DNA of 7,469 nucleotides from Eubacteriales bacterium (GTDB lineage Bacteria; Bacillota; Clostridia; Christensenellales; CAG-138), in NCBI GenBank assembly GCA_030695285.1, contig JAUYTF010000248.1, positions 1-7,469 on the forward strand, read 5' to 3'. A program made the translations under genes and the position numbers. The notes under the pieces are model-generated. The model was not told where the DNA came from. It saw nothing but the letters and a program-made list of their open reading frames with translations, and ran no database searches. How positions within the stretch are numbered: the stretch's first letter is position 1; each line of letters opens with the position of its first letter. Below are positions 1-6,521 of the stretch, in pieces.

Positions 1-336
1 AGCTATGGCTTAACGTTTGTAACGCCGTGTGATATGCGCGTTGGAACCTTAGCGGTCGGCTACGGAGACGGCTATAAGCGTTGCCTTTCAGATCGGGCGG
101 AGGTGCTCATTCGCGGCAAACGCGCGCGGCAGATCGGCACCATCTGCATGGATCAGATGATGATCGACTTAACGAATGTGCCGGACGCAGAGGTTGGCGA
201 CGACGTGGTGCTGCTGGGCAAGCAGGGCAACGAAGAAATTACAGCGGATGAGCTCGGCGATAAGGCTGGCACCATCAGCTACGAGATCCTCCTTTGCGTT
301 TCCGAGCGCGTCCCGCGCATTTATACGAAAGATTGA
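1..336 (+). CDS. alr: Alanine racemase, C-terminal part (5' end outside window)
   Basis: This is the C-terminal beta-domain of a PLP-dependent alanine racemase, which interconverts L- and D-alanine in the cytoplasm to supply D-Ala for peptidoglycan. The frame is open from base 1, so the gene starts upstream; an internal ATG at 34 is not the start. The fragment opens with S-Y-G at codons 1-3. In the family this tyrosine (Tyr265 in the Geobacillus enzyme) is the second catalytic base, acting across the dimer interface. The expected GYGDGYKR segment, the ICMDQ motif (142-156; Cys-Met-Asp near the active site) and TISYE (271-285; the PLP-phosphate tyrosine) follow, and the protein ends with the usual RVPRIY. 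TGA is at 334-336. No catalytic residue expected in this part is missing. A terminator follows 12 bases downstream. Family identity is very secure; whether it is the biosynthetic or a catabolic paralogue cannot be told. Confidence 0.95.
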   Translation, partial: SYGLTFVTPCDMRVGTLAVGYGDGYKRCLSDRAEVLIRGKRARQIGTICMDQMMIDLTNVPDAEVGDDVVLLGKQGNEEITADELGDKAGTISYEILLCVSERVPRIYTKD

Positions 337-347
337 GAGAGAACGTA

Positions 348-385
348 AATGAGGCACCCGCGCCACGGGTGCCTCATTCATTTTT
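348..385 (+). terminator. Intrinsic terminator after alr
   Basis: A perfect 13-bp GC-rich inverted repeat (348-360 pairing with 366-378, loop CGCCA) is followed by TCA and a run of five T. It begins 12 bases after the alr stop codon and is well placed to end alr transcription. In the opposite direction there is no good U-tract, so it should work mainly for the plus strand. Confidence 0.85.
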
Positions 386-403
386 CGCGTAATTCTTATT
401 AAA

Positions 404-451
404 TTGCAGTAACAAAGATCAATCTTCTTGCAGTAATAAAGATCATTCTTC
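404..451. repeat. Two tandem 24-bp direct repeats
   Basis: Unit 1 spans 404-427 and unit 2 spans 428-451, directly abutting. They match at 22 of 24 positions, differing at 413/437 (C/T) and 422/446 (A/T). Each starts TTGCAGTAA and ends TCTTC, and unit 1 carries the small inverted repeat AAGAT-CA-ATCTT. The array lies between the alr terminator and the stop codon of the convergent nnrD/E gene, and unit 2 shares one base with that stop codon. On the minus strand the units could form only weak hairpins, so a terminator role for nnrD/E is possible but unproven. Confidence 0.75.
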
Positions 452-1959
452 TAGAATAGCCCTTCTATCGTTTGCTCGATTGCACCGATGACGTCTCTTG
501 CCAGCAGCATGCGCTCCTTGAGCAGCTCAAGCGCAACATCTGCGCTTGCGCCGAGCAGATAAGCCCCGCAGGATGCCGCGTCCAGCGGCGCAATCCCCTG
601 CGCAAGCAGGCCCGTGATCATCCCCGCAAGCACATCCCCGCTGCCGCCTTTGGCAAGCCCCGCGTTGCCGCTTGTGTTGAGGCGCACCTCCGCGCCGTTT
701 GAAATACACGTCGTCGCGCCCTTGAGCAGCACGATACAGTGCCATTTTTTTGCATACGTCTTCGCAATTCCAATCGGGTCGGACAAAATCGCCGAGACGG
801 GTTCCCCGCTCAGCCGCGCCATCTCCGCCGGATGCGGCGTAAGAATCACGTTTTCGTGCAGCCGCGATAGCAGCGCGGGCAACCGCGCCAGCTGATTCAA
901 CGCATCGGCATCCAGCACGGCGGGTGTCTTCGCTTTTAGTACCGCCTCGACGAGCGGGAGAATATCCCCATCACCCGCGCCACAGCCGATGCAGACCGCG
1001 TTCTTCTGCGGCAGGAGCATGATTGCCCGTTTGCAGGCGGCATTGTCCCAATCCGTGCCGTCATTCACCGCAACAGCCATCGCCTCCGGTAATGCGGAGA
1101 ATGCCTGCTTCACTGCGCCCGGTACTGCGGCGCTCGTCAGTCCCGCGCCCACACGCAGACAGGCAGCCGTATTCAACAGCGCCGCGCCGGTGTATGCGGC
1201 AGACCCTGCGCAAAGCAGCGCACGCCCGTTTTTGCCCTTATGCGAGTCGATAGCGCGCTCGGGCAGCAGACGCGCGGCATCCTCTCGGGTAAACAGAAAA
1301 ACGTTTTCCATCATGTCCGCTTCGTCCGGATCGATTGATTCTTCCGAGAGTGGATGCACGATCACATCCCCGCAGCAGCCGCGCCCCGGAAAGAGCAGCT
1401 GCCCGCGTTTATAAAACTGAAACGTCACGGTTTCATTCGCGCGGATTGCGCTACCCAATATTTCTCCACTCGTGGCATCTACGCCGGAAGGAATATCGAC
1501 CGCGACGACGGGCTTCCCGCTCGCGTTGACAAGCGCAATCGCGTCGGCATATTTGCCCGCGACAGGGCGCGACAGCCCCGTTCCAAAAATCGCGTCGATT
1601 AAAACATCGCTTCGACCAAGCAGTTCGCTTGTCAGTTCTTCATAAAAACGCACGCCGCAGTCGAGCGCACGCAAGTAGTTCGTCCTCGCATCACCGGAAA
1701 GCCGCTCCGCGCTTGCAAGCAGCACGCCTTGGCAATGCACGCCGCGTTGATGGATCAGTCGTAGCAGCGCAAACCCATCGCCCCCGTTGTTGCCTGTCCC
1801 GCAGATGACGAGCGCTTTTAACTCGAAGTAGCGTGCTTGCAGCAGCGCGTCTAAGCCCTCAGCCGCGCGCTCCATCCAGACGAGGCTGTCTGCCCGCCCG
1901 TCAGCAAAGCGTTCCTGCTCATAGCGGCGCATCTCCTGCGCGCTTACCACGCGTTTCAT
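451..1959 (-). CDS. nnr: Bifunctional NAD(P)HX epimerase / ADP-dependent NAD(P)HX dehydratase
   Basis: This 502-residue cytoplasmic repair enzyme restores damaged (hydrated) NADH and NADPH. The N-terminal YjeF_N domain, about residues 1-215, epimerises R- to S-NAD(P)HX. It shows GTGNNGGDGF at 54-63, DAIFGTGL at 122-129 and VDIPSGVDATSGE at 154-166. The C-terminal ribokinase-like domain, about 225-502, dehydrates S-NAD(P)HX using ADP. It shows HKGKNG at 240-245, DADALN at 350-355, TPHPAEM at 374-380, LKGATT at 412-417 and GNAGLAKGGSGDVLAG at 431-446, where Asp442 is the expected catalytic residue. Length fits the fused bacterial form and both active sites look complete. The ATG at 1959-1957 overlaps the recX stop by four bases (ATGA). 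It is preceded by GGGGGAG at 1974-1968 with 8-base spacing, so translation is probably coupled to recX. The gene converges on alr. Confidence 0.95.
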   Translation of the reverse strand: MKRVVSAQEMRRYEQERFADGRADSLVWMERAAEGLDALLQARYFELKALVICGTGNNGGDGFALLRLIHQRGVHCQGVLLASAERLSGDARTNYLRALDCGVRFYEELTSELLGRSDVLIDAIFGTGLSRPVAGKYADAIALVNASGKPVVAVDIPSGVDATSGEILGSAIRANETVTFQFYKRGQLLFPGRGCCGDVIVHPLSEESIDPDEADMMENVFLFTREDAARLLPERAIDSHKGKNGRALLCAGSAAYTGAALLNTAACLRVGAGLTSAAVPGAVKQAFSALPEAMAVAVNDGTDWDNAACKRAIMLLPQKNAVCIGCGAGDGDILPLVEAVLKAKTPAVLDADALNQLARLPALLSRLHENVILTPHPAEMARLSGEPVSAILSDPIGIAKTYAKKWHCIVLLKGATTCISNGAEVRLNTSGNAGLAKGGSGDVLAGMITGLLAQGIAPLDAASCGAYLLGASADVALELLKERMLLARDVIGAIEQTIEGLF

Positions 1960-2459
1960 TCAATCTGCTCCCCCGTCGTCTGCTGGAGAGCCGCGCGCGC
2001 TTCATCATAGGCATACCCGCGCGAGAGCAGGCGGCGAATCACCATTTCGTTTCGCTCGTCCTCCGGCAGGCGCGCGTATTGACGCGCATATTTTTCAGCA
2101 ACGGCCGCGGCGGTGCGCTGCTGCGTCTCCTCGTCCACCTGGTTGAGCGCTTGTTCGATGGCTTCCGCATCCGTCTCGTGCGCAAGCAACTGTTCGCGCA
2201 AATGCGCACGGCTGACAGGCTTAGTGGCAAGCCGCGTGCGGACGAAGTCACCCGCATAAGCCAGATCGCTGAGCAGCCCGAGTTCTTTGAGCCGCTCGAC
2301 GGTCTCGTAAACCTCGACTTCGCCGTACTCACAAGCGTCCAGATGGCGCTCGACTTCGCGCACAGTGCGCGCGCGCGCGCCTAAGAAGCGCAGCGCCGCA
2401 TCCGTCGGAGAGCGTCCGGTATCCGAAGCTTTTTTGGGTTTTGACATGTTTTTTACCAT
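1956..2459 (-). CDS. recX: Regulatory protein RecX
   Basis: RecX is a small helical protein that binds RecA filaments and modulates recombinase and SOS-coprotease activity. The 167-residue product shows the family pattern: AALRFLGARARTVREVERHL at 21-40, ERLKELGLLSDLAYAGDFVR from 55, then helical repeats ending in RRLLSRGYAYDEARAAL at 142-158. The first five residues offer two starts, ATG at 2459 and ATG at 2447 (Met5). Neither has a Shine-Dalgarno. The extended -10 box TGTTAAAAT ends six bases before the first ATG, so transcription should begin at or beside that codon; this favours a leaderless start at 2459, or a 12-base leader to Met5. The gene is first in a unit with nnrD/E (4-base overlap). 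recA is not in the window. The family call is firm; the start is less so. Confidence 0.92.
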   Translation of the reverse strand: MVKNMSKPKKASDTGRSPTDAALRFLGARARTVREVERHLDACEYGEVEVYETVERLKELGLLSDLAYAGDFVRTRLATKPVSRAHLREQLLAHETDAEAIEQALNQVDEETQQRTAAAVAEKYARQYARLPEDERNEMVIRRLLSRGYAYDEARAALQQTTGEQIE

Positions 2460-2465
2460 GCAGCT

Positions 2466-2495
2466 ATTTTAACACATTACTACATCAAGGGACAA
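2466..2495 (-). promoter_or_regulatory. Promoter of the recX-nnr unit
   Basis: Read on the minus strand, TTGTCC (2495-2490) is followed by an 18-base spacer and TAAAAT (2471-2466). The -10 box is preceded by TG at the extended -10 position (TGTTAAAAT). It ends six bases before the recX ATG, so the predicted transcript starts at about the A of that ATG. Only one base of the -10 departs from consensus; the -35 departs by two. Confidence 0.6.
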
Positions 2496-2595
2496 TGACG
2501 ACGAGAAGGCATGCGCGGTTGCACAAATAAGGAGAAATCGTTGCAACTTTCTGATGAACATTCTGTAACAAATCCGCCTCGTCATCATTCCATCG

Positions 2596-2624
2596 GTGCA
2601 AAAAGCCGCCAAATCCGTTACAAT
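2596..2624 (+). promoter_or_regulatory. Candidate promoter of the VanW-domain gene
   Basis: GTGCAA (2596-2601), a 17-base spacer and TACAAT (2619-2624) form a possible sigma-A promoter about 100 bases upstream of the ribosome binding site. The -10 matches 5 of 6 bases but the -35 only 3 of 6. A second, weaker candidate is TTGCAA (2541-2546) with TGTAAC (2564-2569), also 17 apart. The rest of the 265-base gap between recX and this gene holds a small GC-rich hairpin (CGCCA at 2656-2660 pairing TGGCG at 2664-2668) in the predicted leader and no other recognisable element. Confidence 0.35.
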
Positions 2625-2724
2625 AAGAAACGATATCATACATTTACTTGGCGCACGCCAGCGTGGCGCTGCCGGACGGCGAATGATCCGCGCAAAAATA
2701 TCGCATATCCAGGAGGATGTTCCA

Positions 2725-2910
2725 ATGGAGCAAAACCGGCATCAGCCGAATCGACAGAACCAACAGAATCCACCGAATCAGCCGAACAATGAATCAGAAT
2801 TTGCAGAGGTGATTCTGGAACCGATTCAGGATATTGGCCTGCCAAAAAACGAACGAACGGAAACTCGCTCTCGCGCAAGCGTAAAAAGCGAAAGCAGCAG
2901 CAACGCTTGA
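2725..2910 (+). CDS. N-terminal cytoplasmic segment of the VanW-domain protein (zero-frame ORF)
   Basis: The ATG at 2725 has an excellent ribosome binding site, AGGAGG at 2711-2716 with 8-base spacing. This is the only strong initiation signal upstream of the VanW-domain frame. The 61-residue zero-frame product begins with a Asn/Gln/Pro-rich stretch (residues 4-22), then an acidic stretch, and stops with TGA at 2908-2910, one base into the next frame's TTG. From about 2850 the minus-one frame looks like the real continuation. It encodes the basic run RKRKKRKQQQR just before the membrane segment, and 13 of its 18 codons at 2853-2906 end in G or C, against 9 of 19 in the zero frame. I read this as the 5' part of the gene that continues at 2907-4445, not as an independent small protein. 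A frame change at 2844-2850 would give a 573-residue product. Confidence 0.65.
   Translation: MEQNRHQPNRQNQQNPPNQPNNESEFAEVILEPIQDIGLPKNERTETRSRASVKSESSSNA
2844..2850 (+). other. Slippery heptamer A AAA AAC at the frame junction
   Basis: The heptamer lies exactly in the X XXY YYZ register of the frame opened at 2725 (ccA AAA AAC). A -1 slip here leads directly into the frame of the VanW-domain ORF. The product would be residues 1-42 of the zero frame, then Arg-Thr-Asn-Gly-Asn and the basic run before the membrane helix. A Shine-Dalgarno-like AGGA (2828-2831) ends 12 bases upstream, similar in kind to the stimulator upstream of the dnaX slip site. A 7-bp stem (2876-2882 with 2903-2909) lies about 25 bases downstream, rather far for a stimulator. 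The alternative is a plain one-base deletion in the A-run or a sequencing error. Confidence 0.5.
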
Positions 2911-4445
2911 TCATCATACTCGGCGTGGCTTTTGCGCTCGTGCTTTCATTTTTCGTTTACATGTTTATCAGCAATCAACGCCATGCAGCTGCCGAGGCCG
3001 CAGCGCAGATCGCTGCGGAAGAGGCCGCGCGCGCACAGCAGGAAAAAGATCGGCAGGAGTTTGAAGCGCTTGCCAACTCAATCACGTTTCTTGAAGGGAT
3101 CACGGTCAACGATATCGCAATCGGCGGTATGACAATGGCCGAAGCCAGAGCAGCGCTTGCCGCTGCCGAGGCGAGTATCGTAGCGCGCAAAGAGGTTCAG
3201 CTTGTGCATGACAACAAGCTATTTCCGCTCGATCTGTCGAATATGCCGATCTCGCTCAACATCGAAACCGTGCTCAAAGATGCCTATACCCTCGGCAAAA
3301 CGGGCGATTACACCTCTATGAAAACCGAAGTGGAAGACGTGAAGACCAACGGGCGCGCATTCACCCTGAGCGTAAGTTACGACCTGACTACGCTTCAAAC
3401 CGGCGTCGCGCAGATCGCCGCGCAGATCGACATCCCCGCACAGGACGCCCAGGTGTCAGGCATCGACGAAAAAACACGCACGCTCAAGATCAAAAACGAG
3501 GTGGTCGGCTACGTGGTCGATCAACCCGCGCTGATCACGATGATTTCCGATGCGATTCACAACGGAATCCTCACGCCGATCGATATCCCCATCGTGGAAG
3601 TTCAGCCAGCATTGACCGCCGCCACGCTTCAGGGGCAGTTTGTGCTTCGCGCAAGCGCGACGACTGATTTCTCCTCCAGCAACAGCGCGCGTAAATATAA
3701 CGTGCGCAAGGGTACGGACATGATCAACGGCACTGTGCTCAAGCCCGGCGATGTGTTTTCCACCAACGATTCACTCGGCGTGCGCAGCACAAAAAACGGT
3801 TGGAAAATGGCGAACGCCTATGAAAGCGGTGCGATCGTTCCGCAAGCGGGCGGCGGCGTTTGCCAGCTTTCCTCGACGCTCTACAACGCAGTGGTGAAGG
3901 GGGATCTGGAGATCGTCTTCCGGCGCAATCACTCAATGCCGGTTGCCTACATAAAAGAGGGGCTGGATGCGACCATCAACTCCGTCGGCAACATCATCGA
4001 TTTCAAGTTCAAAAACAATACGACTTCGGACATCGTCATCATCGGCTACACCTCGAGCAGCAACAAGCTCACGTTCGAGGTCTGGGGAATCCCCTTTGCC
4101 ACGACGGAGTATGATGAGATCAAGCTCACGAGTTCCCTCGTCTCCTCTTCGAGCGCGGGCGGCGAACCCGTGGAGCTCGAAGTGCCCGTGGGCACCGAGA
4201 AAGCGGATGGTTCGCTGATGGTTGCGGGCGAAACGTATGTTGCCGTAACACCAAGAAAAGGCTATGTTTATCAGAGCTATAAAAACTATTATCTTGCGGG
4301 CACGCTCGTGAGAAAAGAGAAATTGGCTGTTTCCTCTTACAAAGCATTCCAGGGTGAAATCTGGAACTGCCCACCGGAGGAAACACCAATGCCGGAGGTC
4401 ACCCCGGAGTTTTGGGAAGAAAGTCCAATTCTCGAAAATCCATGA
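2907..4445 (+). CDS. VanW-domain, YoaR-like membrane-anchored protein
   Basis: The continuous frame encodes 512 residues. Residues 1-21 form a transmembrane helix, followed by an Ala/Glu/Gln-rich, probably coiled segment (26-55). An extracytoplasmic region at about 60-240 resembles the putative peptidoglycan-binding region of YoaR-type proteins. The VanW domain (about 250-395) contains NGTVLKPGDVFSTND at 274-288, GGGVCQLSSTLYNA at 315-328 and the typical RNHS...EGLDATI stretch. A G5-like tail with RKGYVYQSYKNYY follows at 450-462, and a Pro/Glu-rich end. VanW occurs as an accessory gene in some vancomycin-resistance clusters, but the domain's biochemical role is unknown and most such proteins are chromosomal; nothing here indicates resistance. 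The only start for this frame alone is TTG at 2907, without a ribosome binding site and overlapping the preceding TGA. Expression as an extension of the 2725 frame is therefore more likely. A terminator follows. Confidence 0.88.
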   Translation: MIIILGVAFALVLSFFVYMFISNQRHAAAEAAAQIAAEEAARAQQEKDRQEFEALANSITFLEGITVNDIAIGGMTMAEARAALAAAEASIVARKEVQLVHDNKLFPLDLSNMPISLNIETVLKDAYTLGKTGDYTSMKTEVEDVKTNGRAFTLSVSYDLTTLQTGVAQIAAQIDIPAQDAQVSGIDEKTRTLKIKNEVVGYVVDQPALITMISDAIHNGILTPIDIPIVEVQPALTAATLQGQFVLRASATTDFSSSNSARKYNVRKGTDMINGTVLKPGDVFSTNDSLGVRSTKNGWKMANAYESGAIVPQAGGGVCQLSSTLYNAVVKGDLEIVFRRNHSMPVAYIKEGLDATINSVGNIIDFKFKNNTTSDIVIIGYTSSSNKLTFEVWGIPFATTEYDEIKLTSSLVSSSSAGGEPVELEVPVGTEKADGSLMVAGETYVAVTPRKGYVYQSYKNYYLAGTLVRKEKLAVSSYKAFQGEIWNCPPEETPMPEVTPEFWEESPILENP

Positions 4446-4500
4446 GAGAGATCTAGGCTCTCCGTCATTAGTTGGGGTAGAGCTGTAGACTAAGCGCAAC

Positions 4501-4536
4501 AAAGGGAGCTGGGAGCGAGAGCGAACAGCTCCTTTT
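4501..4536 (+). terminator. Intrinsic terminator after the VanW-domain gene
   Basis: Bases 4501-4511 (AAAGGGAGCTG) pair with 4526-4536 (CAGCTCCTTTT) as an 11-bp stem containing one G-U pair and a 14-base purine-rich loop. The 3' arm ends in TTTT, giving a short U-tract. It lies 55 bases after the stop codon and 50 bases before the next promoter, so it separates the two transcription units. Confidence 0.65.
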
Positions 4537-4586
4537 ATGATTGGTGGTGCAGAGAATTCGGATGCGAGGAGCAGAAGCAATCGCTA

Positions 4587-4615
4587 TTGACACACATTAA
4601 CCGGTTAAGTATAAT
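4587..4615 (+). promoter_or_regulatory. Consensus sigma-A promoter of the isomerase gene
   Basis: TTGACA (4587-4592), a 17-base spacer and TATAAT (4610-4615) match the sigma-A/sigma-70 consensus at every position. Transcription should start near 4622, giving a leader of about 48 bases before the ATG at 4670. So strong a promoter normally needs a repressor, and the operator inside its spacer supplies the site for one. Confidence 0.9.
4597..4608. promoter_or_regulatory. LacI-family operator TTAACCGGTTAA
   Basis: A perfect 12-bp palindrome with a central CpG lies wholly between the -35 and -10 boxes of the isomerase promoter. A protein bound here would exclude RNA polymerase. LacI-family operators are typically palindromes centred on CpG, with the hinge helix inserting a leucine at that step. 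The LacI-family regulator encoded at 5496-6515 has leucine at the equivalent position (Leu56), so it is the natural candidate. Binding itself is inferred. Confidence 0.8.
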
Positions 4616-4669
4616 CAAATCAGCGGGCGAACACTGCTCTGCAAATCATTTTATATGGAGGAAAGAACA

Positions 4670-5518
4670 ATGGGTATTCGTCTAGGTATGCATGCGGACA
4701 ACTGGCGTGGTCAATCCGGCAACTTTAACGACGCAGTCGCATCGGCAGTCAAGCATGGCTTAAAGTACCTTGAGGCAGGAACAGTCTTCGGCTACTATTT
4801 CATTTCATCGCTCGGCTATGATCCCAGTCTTTCAATACTCGATAACCCGTATCCGATCAAGCGCCTGCTTGAAAAGAACGGGCTCCAGCTCTCCATGCTC
4901 GATGCCAGCTATCCGATCTTCGGGCCACAGGGCGCTTACTACGGCATCCCCTACTACACGCAGGTCATCCGATATGCCAAAGAGCTCGGCGCGCCAAAGG
5001 TGGACAGCATCGACTCCGGCATGGCTCCTGATATGCCGCGAGACGAGATGCTCAAGATTACGATCGGCACGTACACCGAGATTTTAAAATGGGCGCATGA
5101 CTATAAAACAACGATCTGCATTGAACCACACGGCCCCTACACAGGCGACGGAGAGTTCATGCTCAAGCTGCTCTCTTATTTCGAGGATGAATATCTTCGT
5201 GTCAACTTCGACACCGGTAATACCTTCATTCAGGGGCACGATCCGCTCGAATACTACAAGTTTCTGGAGAAATACATCGTCTCCTCGCACATCAAGGATG
5301 TTGACCCCGGTCTGGCAGCGGCGGTGCGCGGTGAAGAAACCGGCATCGGCATGTCTGCAGTGCCGATTGGCGGCGGTGTGAACGCGGAGAATATTCGCAA
5401 TATTCTGAACTATATGAAGTCCCGCAATTTTGACGGAGATATTTCGATCGAATGCGACGGCTCGGAGGAGAACATCCGCAAGAGCGTTGAGTGGATTAAG
5501 GGAGTTTTGGCAGAATAG
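4670..5518 (+). CDS. Sugar (phosphate) isomerase/epimerase family TIM-barrel protein
   Basis: This 282-residue protein belongs to the xylose-isomerase-like / AP-endonuclease-2 TIM-barrel superfamily, whose members are metal-dependent isomerases, epimerases or related carbohydrate enzymes in the cytoplasm. The four expected metal ligands can be placed: Glu152 in IEPHG, Asp181 in NFDTGN, His207 in SSHIKDVD and Glu261 in SIECDG. The segment PIGGGVNAENI at 232-242 is also typical. Substrate cannot be assigned; relatives include D-psicose/D-tagatose 3-epimerases and inosose dehydratases. The ATG at 4670 is preferred because GGAGG (4657-4661) stands 8 bases before it. An in-frame ATG at 4655 would include that ribosome binding site in the coding sequence. 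The gene has its own consensus promoter with an embedded palindromic operator. It ends tail-to-tail with the regulator gene, overlapping it by 23 bases. No transporter or kinase is adjacent. Confidence 0.88.
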   Translation: MGIRLGMHADNWRGQSGNFNDAVASAVKHGLKYLEAGTVFGYYFISSLGYDPSLSILDNPYPIKRLLEKNGLQLSMLDASYPIFGPQGAYYGIPYYTQVIRYAKELGAPKVDSIDSGMAPDMPRDEMLKITIGTYTEILKWAHDYKTTICIEPHGPYTGDGEFMLKLLSYFEDEYLRVNFDTGNTFIQGHDPLEYYKFLEKYIVSSHIKDVDPGLAAAVRGEETGIGMSAVPIGGGVNAENIRNILNYMKSRNFDGDISIECDGSEENIRKSVEWIKGVLAE

Positions 5519-6515
5519 TTCGAACCGATTGACGCACGACAATTTCACGGGACGGCAGCACGATAGATTCGCAGCTGCCGTCTTTCATTTTTTGAAAGAT
5601 CAGCGAAAGTGCAATCTCGGCAATCTCCTGCGGAGAAACCGGAATCGTCGTGAGCGGCGGATTGATATACTGCGCTTCAGGCACATCGTCGATGCCGATA
5701 AAGGAGATGTCTTCCGGAATGCGCAGGCCGCGAGATACGCAAACACTCATCGCGCTGATAGCGAAATTGTCCTGAGAGCAAAAAACGGCGGTTGGGAAAC
5801 CGTCTTTGAGCATATGCTCCATGGCAAGCGCTGCGCCGGCTTCACAATCCGCTTCGCCGCGAATCCAGTTGGAATTCGGCTGAACGTTTGCCTCTTCTAG
5901 CGCACGAATGAATCCGCGCATTGTCTGGTCAAAGAAAAGGGGCATGCACGCCATGCCGATCATCCCGATCCGGCGATGCCCCTGATCCGCCAAAAAGGAT
6001 GTCGCTTGATACGCGAGTTTTTCAAAATCTAGAATGACGGATACCGCATCCGTCATCTCCAGACCCGGATTGATTACGATGTAGGGAATGCTGCGTTTGT
6101 CCAGTTCCGTCCGAATTTCAGGCATCACGCCCTGAAAGGCAATCACGCCGTCGGTGCTGTTGCTTCGCGCAATCTCAAGCAGGCCCTGATCCGCATCGGT
6201 ATTGTCTGACTGGAACACCGGAACGATGCTGATGCGGCCTCTCACCTGCTCAACCATCTGCGCGATCACATTAAAATAGAACGCTTTGCAGGCGGGAGCC
6301 GCTTCGCGCCGAATCACGGCATGAATACTATAATTCCTGCCGTGTGCCAGGTTTCTCGAAAGAAAGTTGGGTCGGTAGCCGTGCTTTTCGATGACTTGTT
6401 CGATTTTTTTGCGCGTTTCATCACCAACGCCTTTTTTATCGTTGAGCACATAGCTGACGGATGCCTTCGATACGCCTGCTTCGCGGGCAATATCCCGAAT
6501 TGTTATCTTATTCAT
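5496..6515 (-). CDS. LacI-family transcriptional regulator
   Basis: The product, 339 residues from the ATG at 6515, begins with the standard LacI helix-turn-helix: ITIRDIAREAGVSKASVSYV at 4-23. A hinge helix follows around 50-60, with Leu56 aligning with the leucine that inserts at the operator's central CpG. A periplasmic-binding-protein-like sensor domain covers about 62-330 (TDGVIAFQG at 121-129, GHRRIGMIG at 179-187, QDNFAISAM at 248-256, ISFIGIDDVP at 270-279). The ligand is unknown, presumably a sugar linked to the isomerase substrate. The frame extends upstream to a TTG at 6539, but those codons overlap the promoter and the canonical N-terminus begins at 6515. There is no Shine-Dalgarno, and the -10 box ends six bases before the ATG, which suggests a leaderless message. 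It probably represses the convergent isomerase gene through TTAACCGGTTAA. Confidence 0.93.
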   Translation of the reverse strand: MNKITIRDIAREAGVSKASVSYVLNDKKGVGDETRKKIEQVIEKHGYRPNFLSRNLAHGRNYSIHAVIRREAAPACKAFYFNVIAQMVEQVRGRISIVPVFQSDNTDADQGLLEIARSNSTDGVIAFQGVMPEIRTELDKRSIPYIVINPGLEMTDAVSVILDFEKLAYQATSFLADQGHRRIGMIGMACMPLFFDQTMRGFIRALEEANVQPNSNWIRGEADCEAGAALAMEHMLKDGFPTAVFCSQDNFAISAMSVCVSRGLRIPEDISFIGIDDVPEAQYINPPLTTIPVSPQEIAEIALSLIFQKMKDGSCESIVLPSREIVVRQSVRTILPKLP

Positions 6516-6521
6516 GCGGTC

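Noticed and set aside
1833..2384. A 183-codon plus-strand open frame opposite nnr and recX
   Set aside because: It spans the antisense of two clear genes, is Arg/Ala/Leu-rich without motifs, and has no ribosome binding site.
2596..2724. Upstream ATG at 2596 as start of the VanW-domain gene
   Set aside because: No ribosome binding site precedes it and it overlaps the candidate promoter, whereas AGGAGG at 2711-2716 clearly points to the ATG at 2725.
2907..4445. VanW-domain protein as a vancomycin-resistance determinant
   Set aside because: No vanR/S/H/A/X-type genes are present, and chromosomal VanW-domain proteins are widespread without a resistance role.
3933..4580. A 215-codon minus-strand open frame opposite the VanW-domain gene
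   Set aside because: It is antisense to a well-conserved domain, has no recognisable domain of its own, and its open length is explained by codon bias of the plus-strand gene.
4444..4600. Possible riboswitch or T-box leader between the VanW-domain gene and the isomerase gene
   Set aside because: Most of it lies upstream of the isomerase transcript start, the hairpin at 4501-4536 reads as a terminator of the preceding gene, and no specific T-box or riboswitch core motif is present.
4655..4669. ATG at 4655 as start of the isomerase gene
   Set aside because: It overlaps the GGAGG ribosome binding site that serves the ATG at 4670, and has no site of its own.
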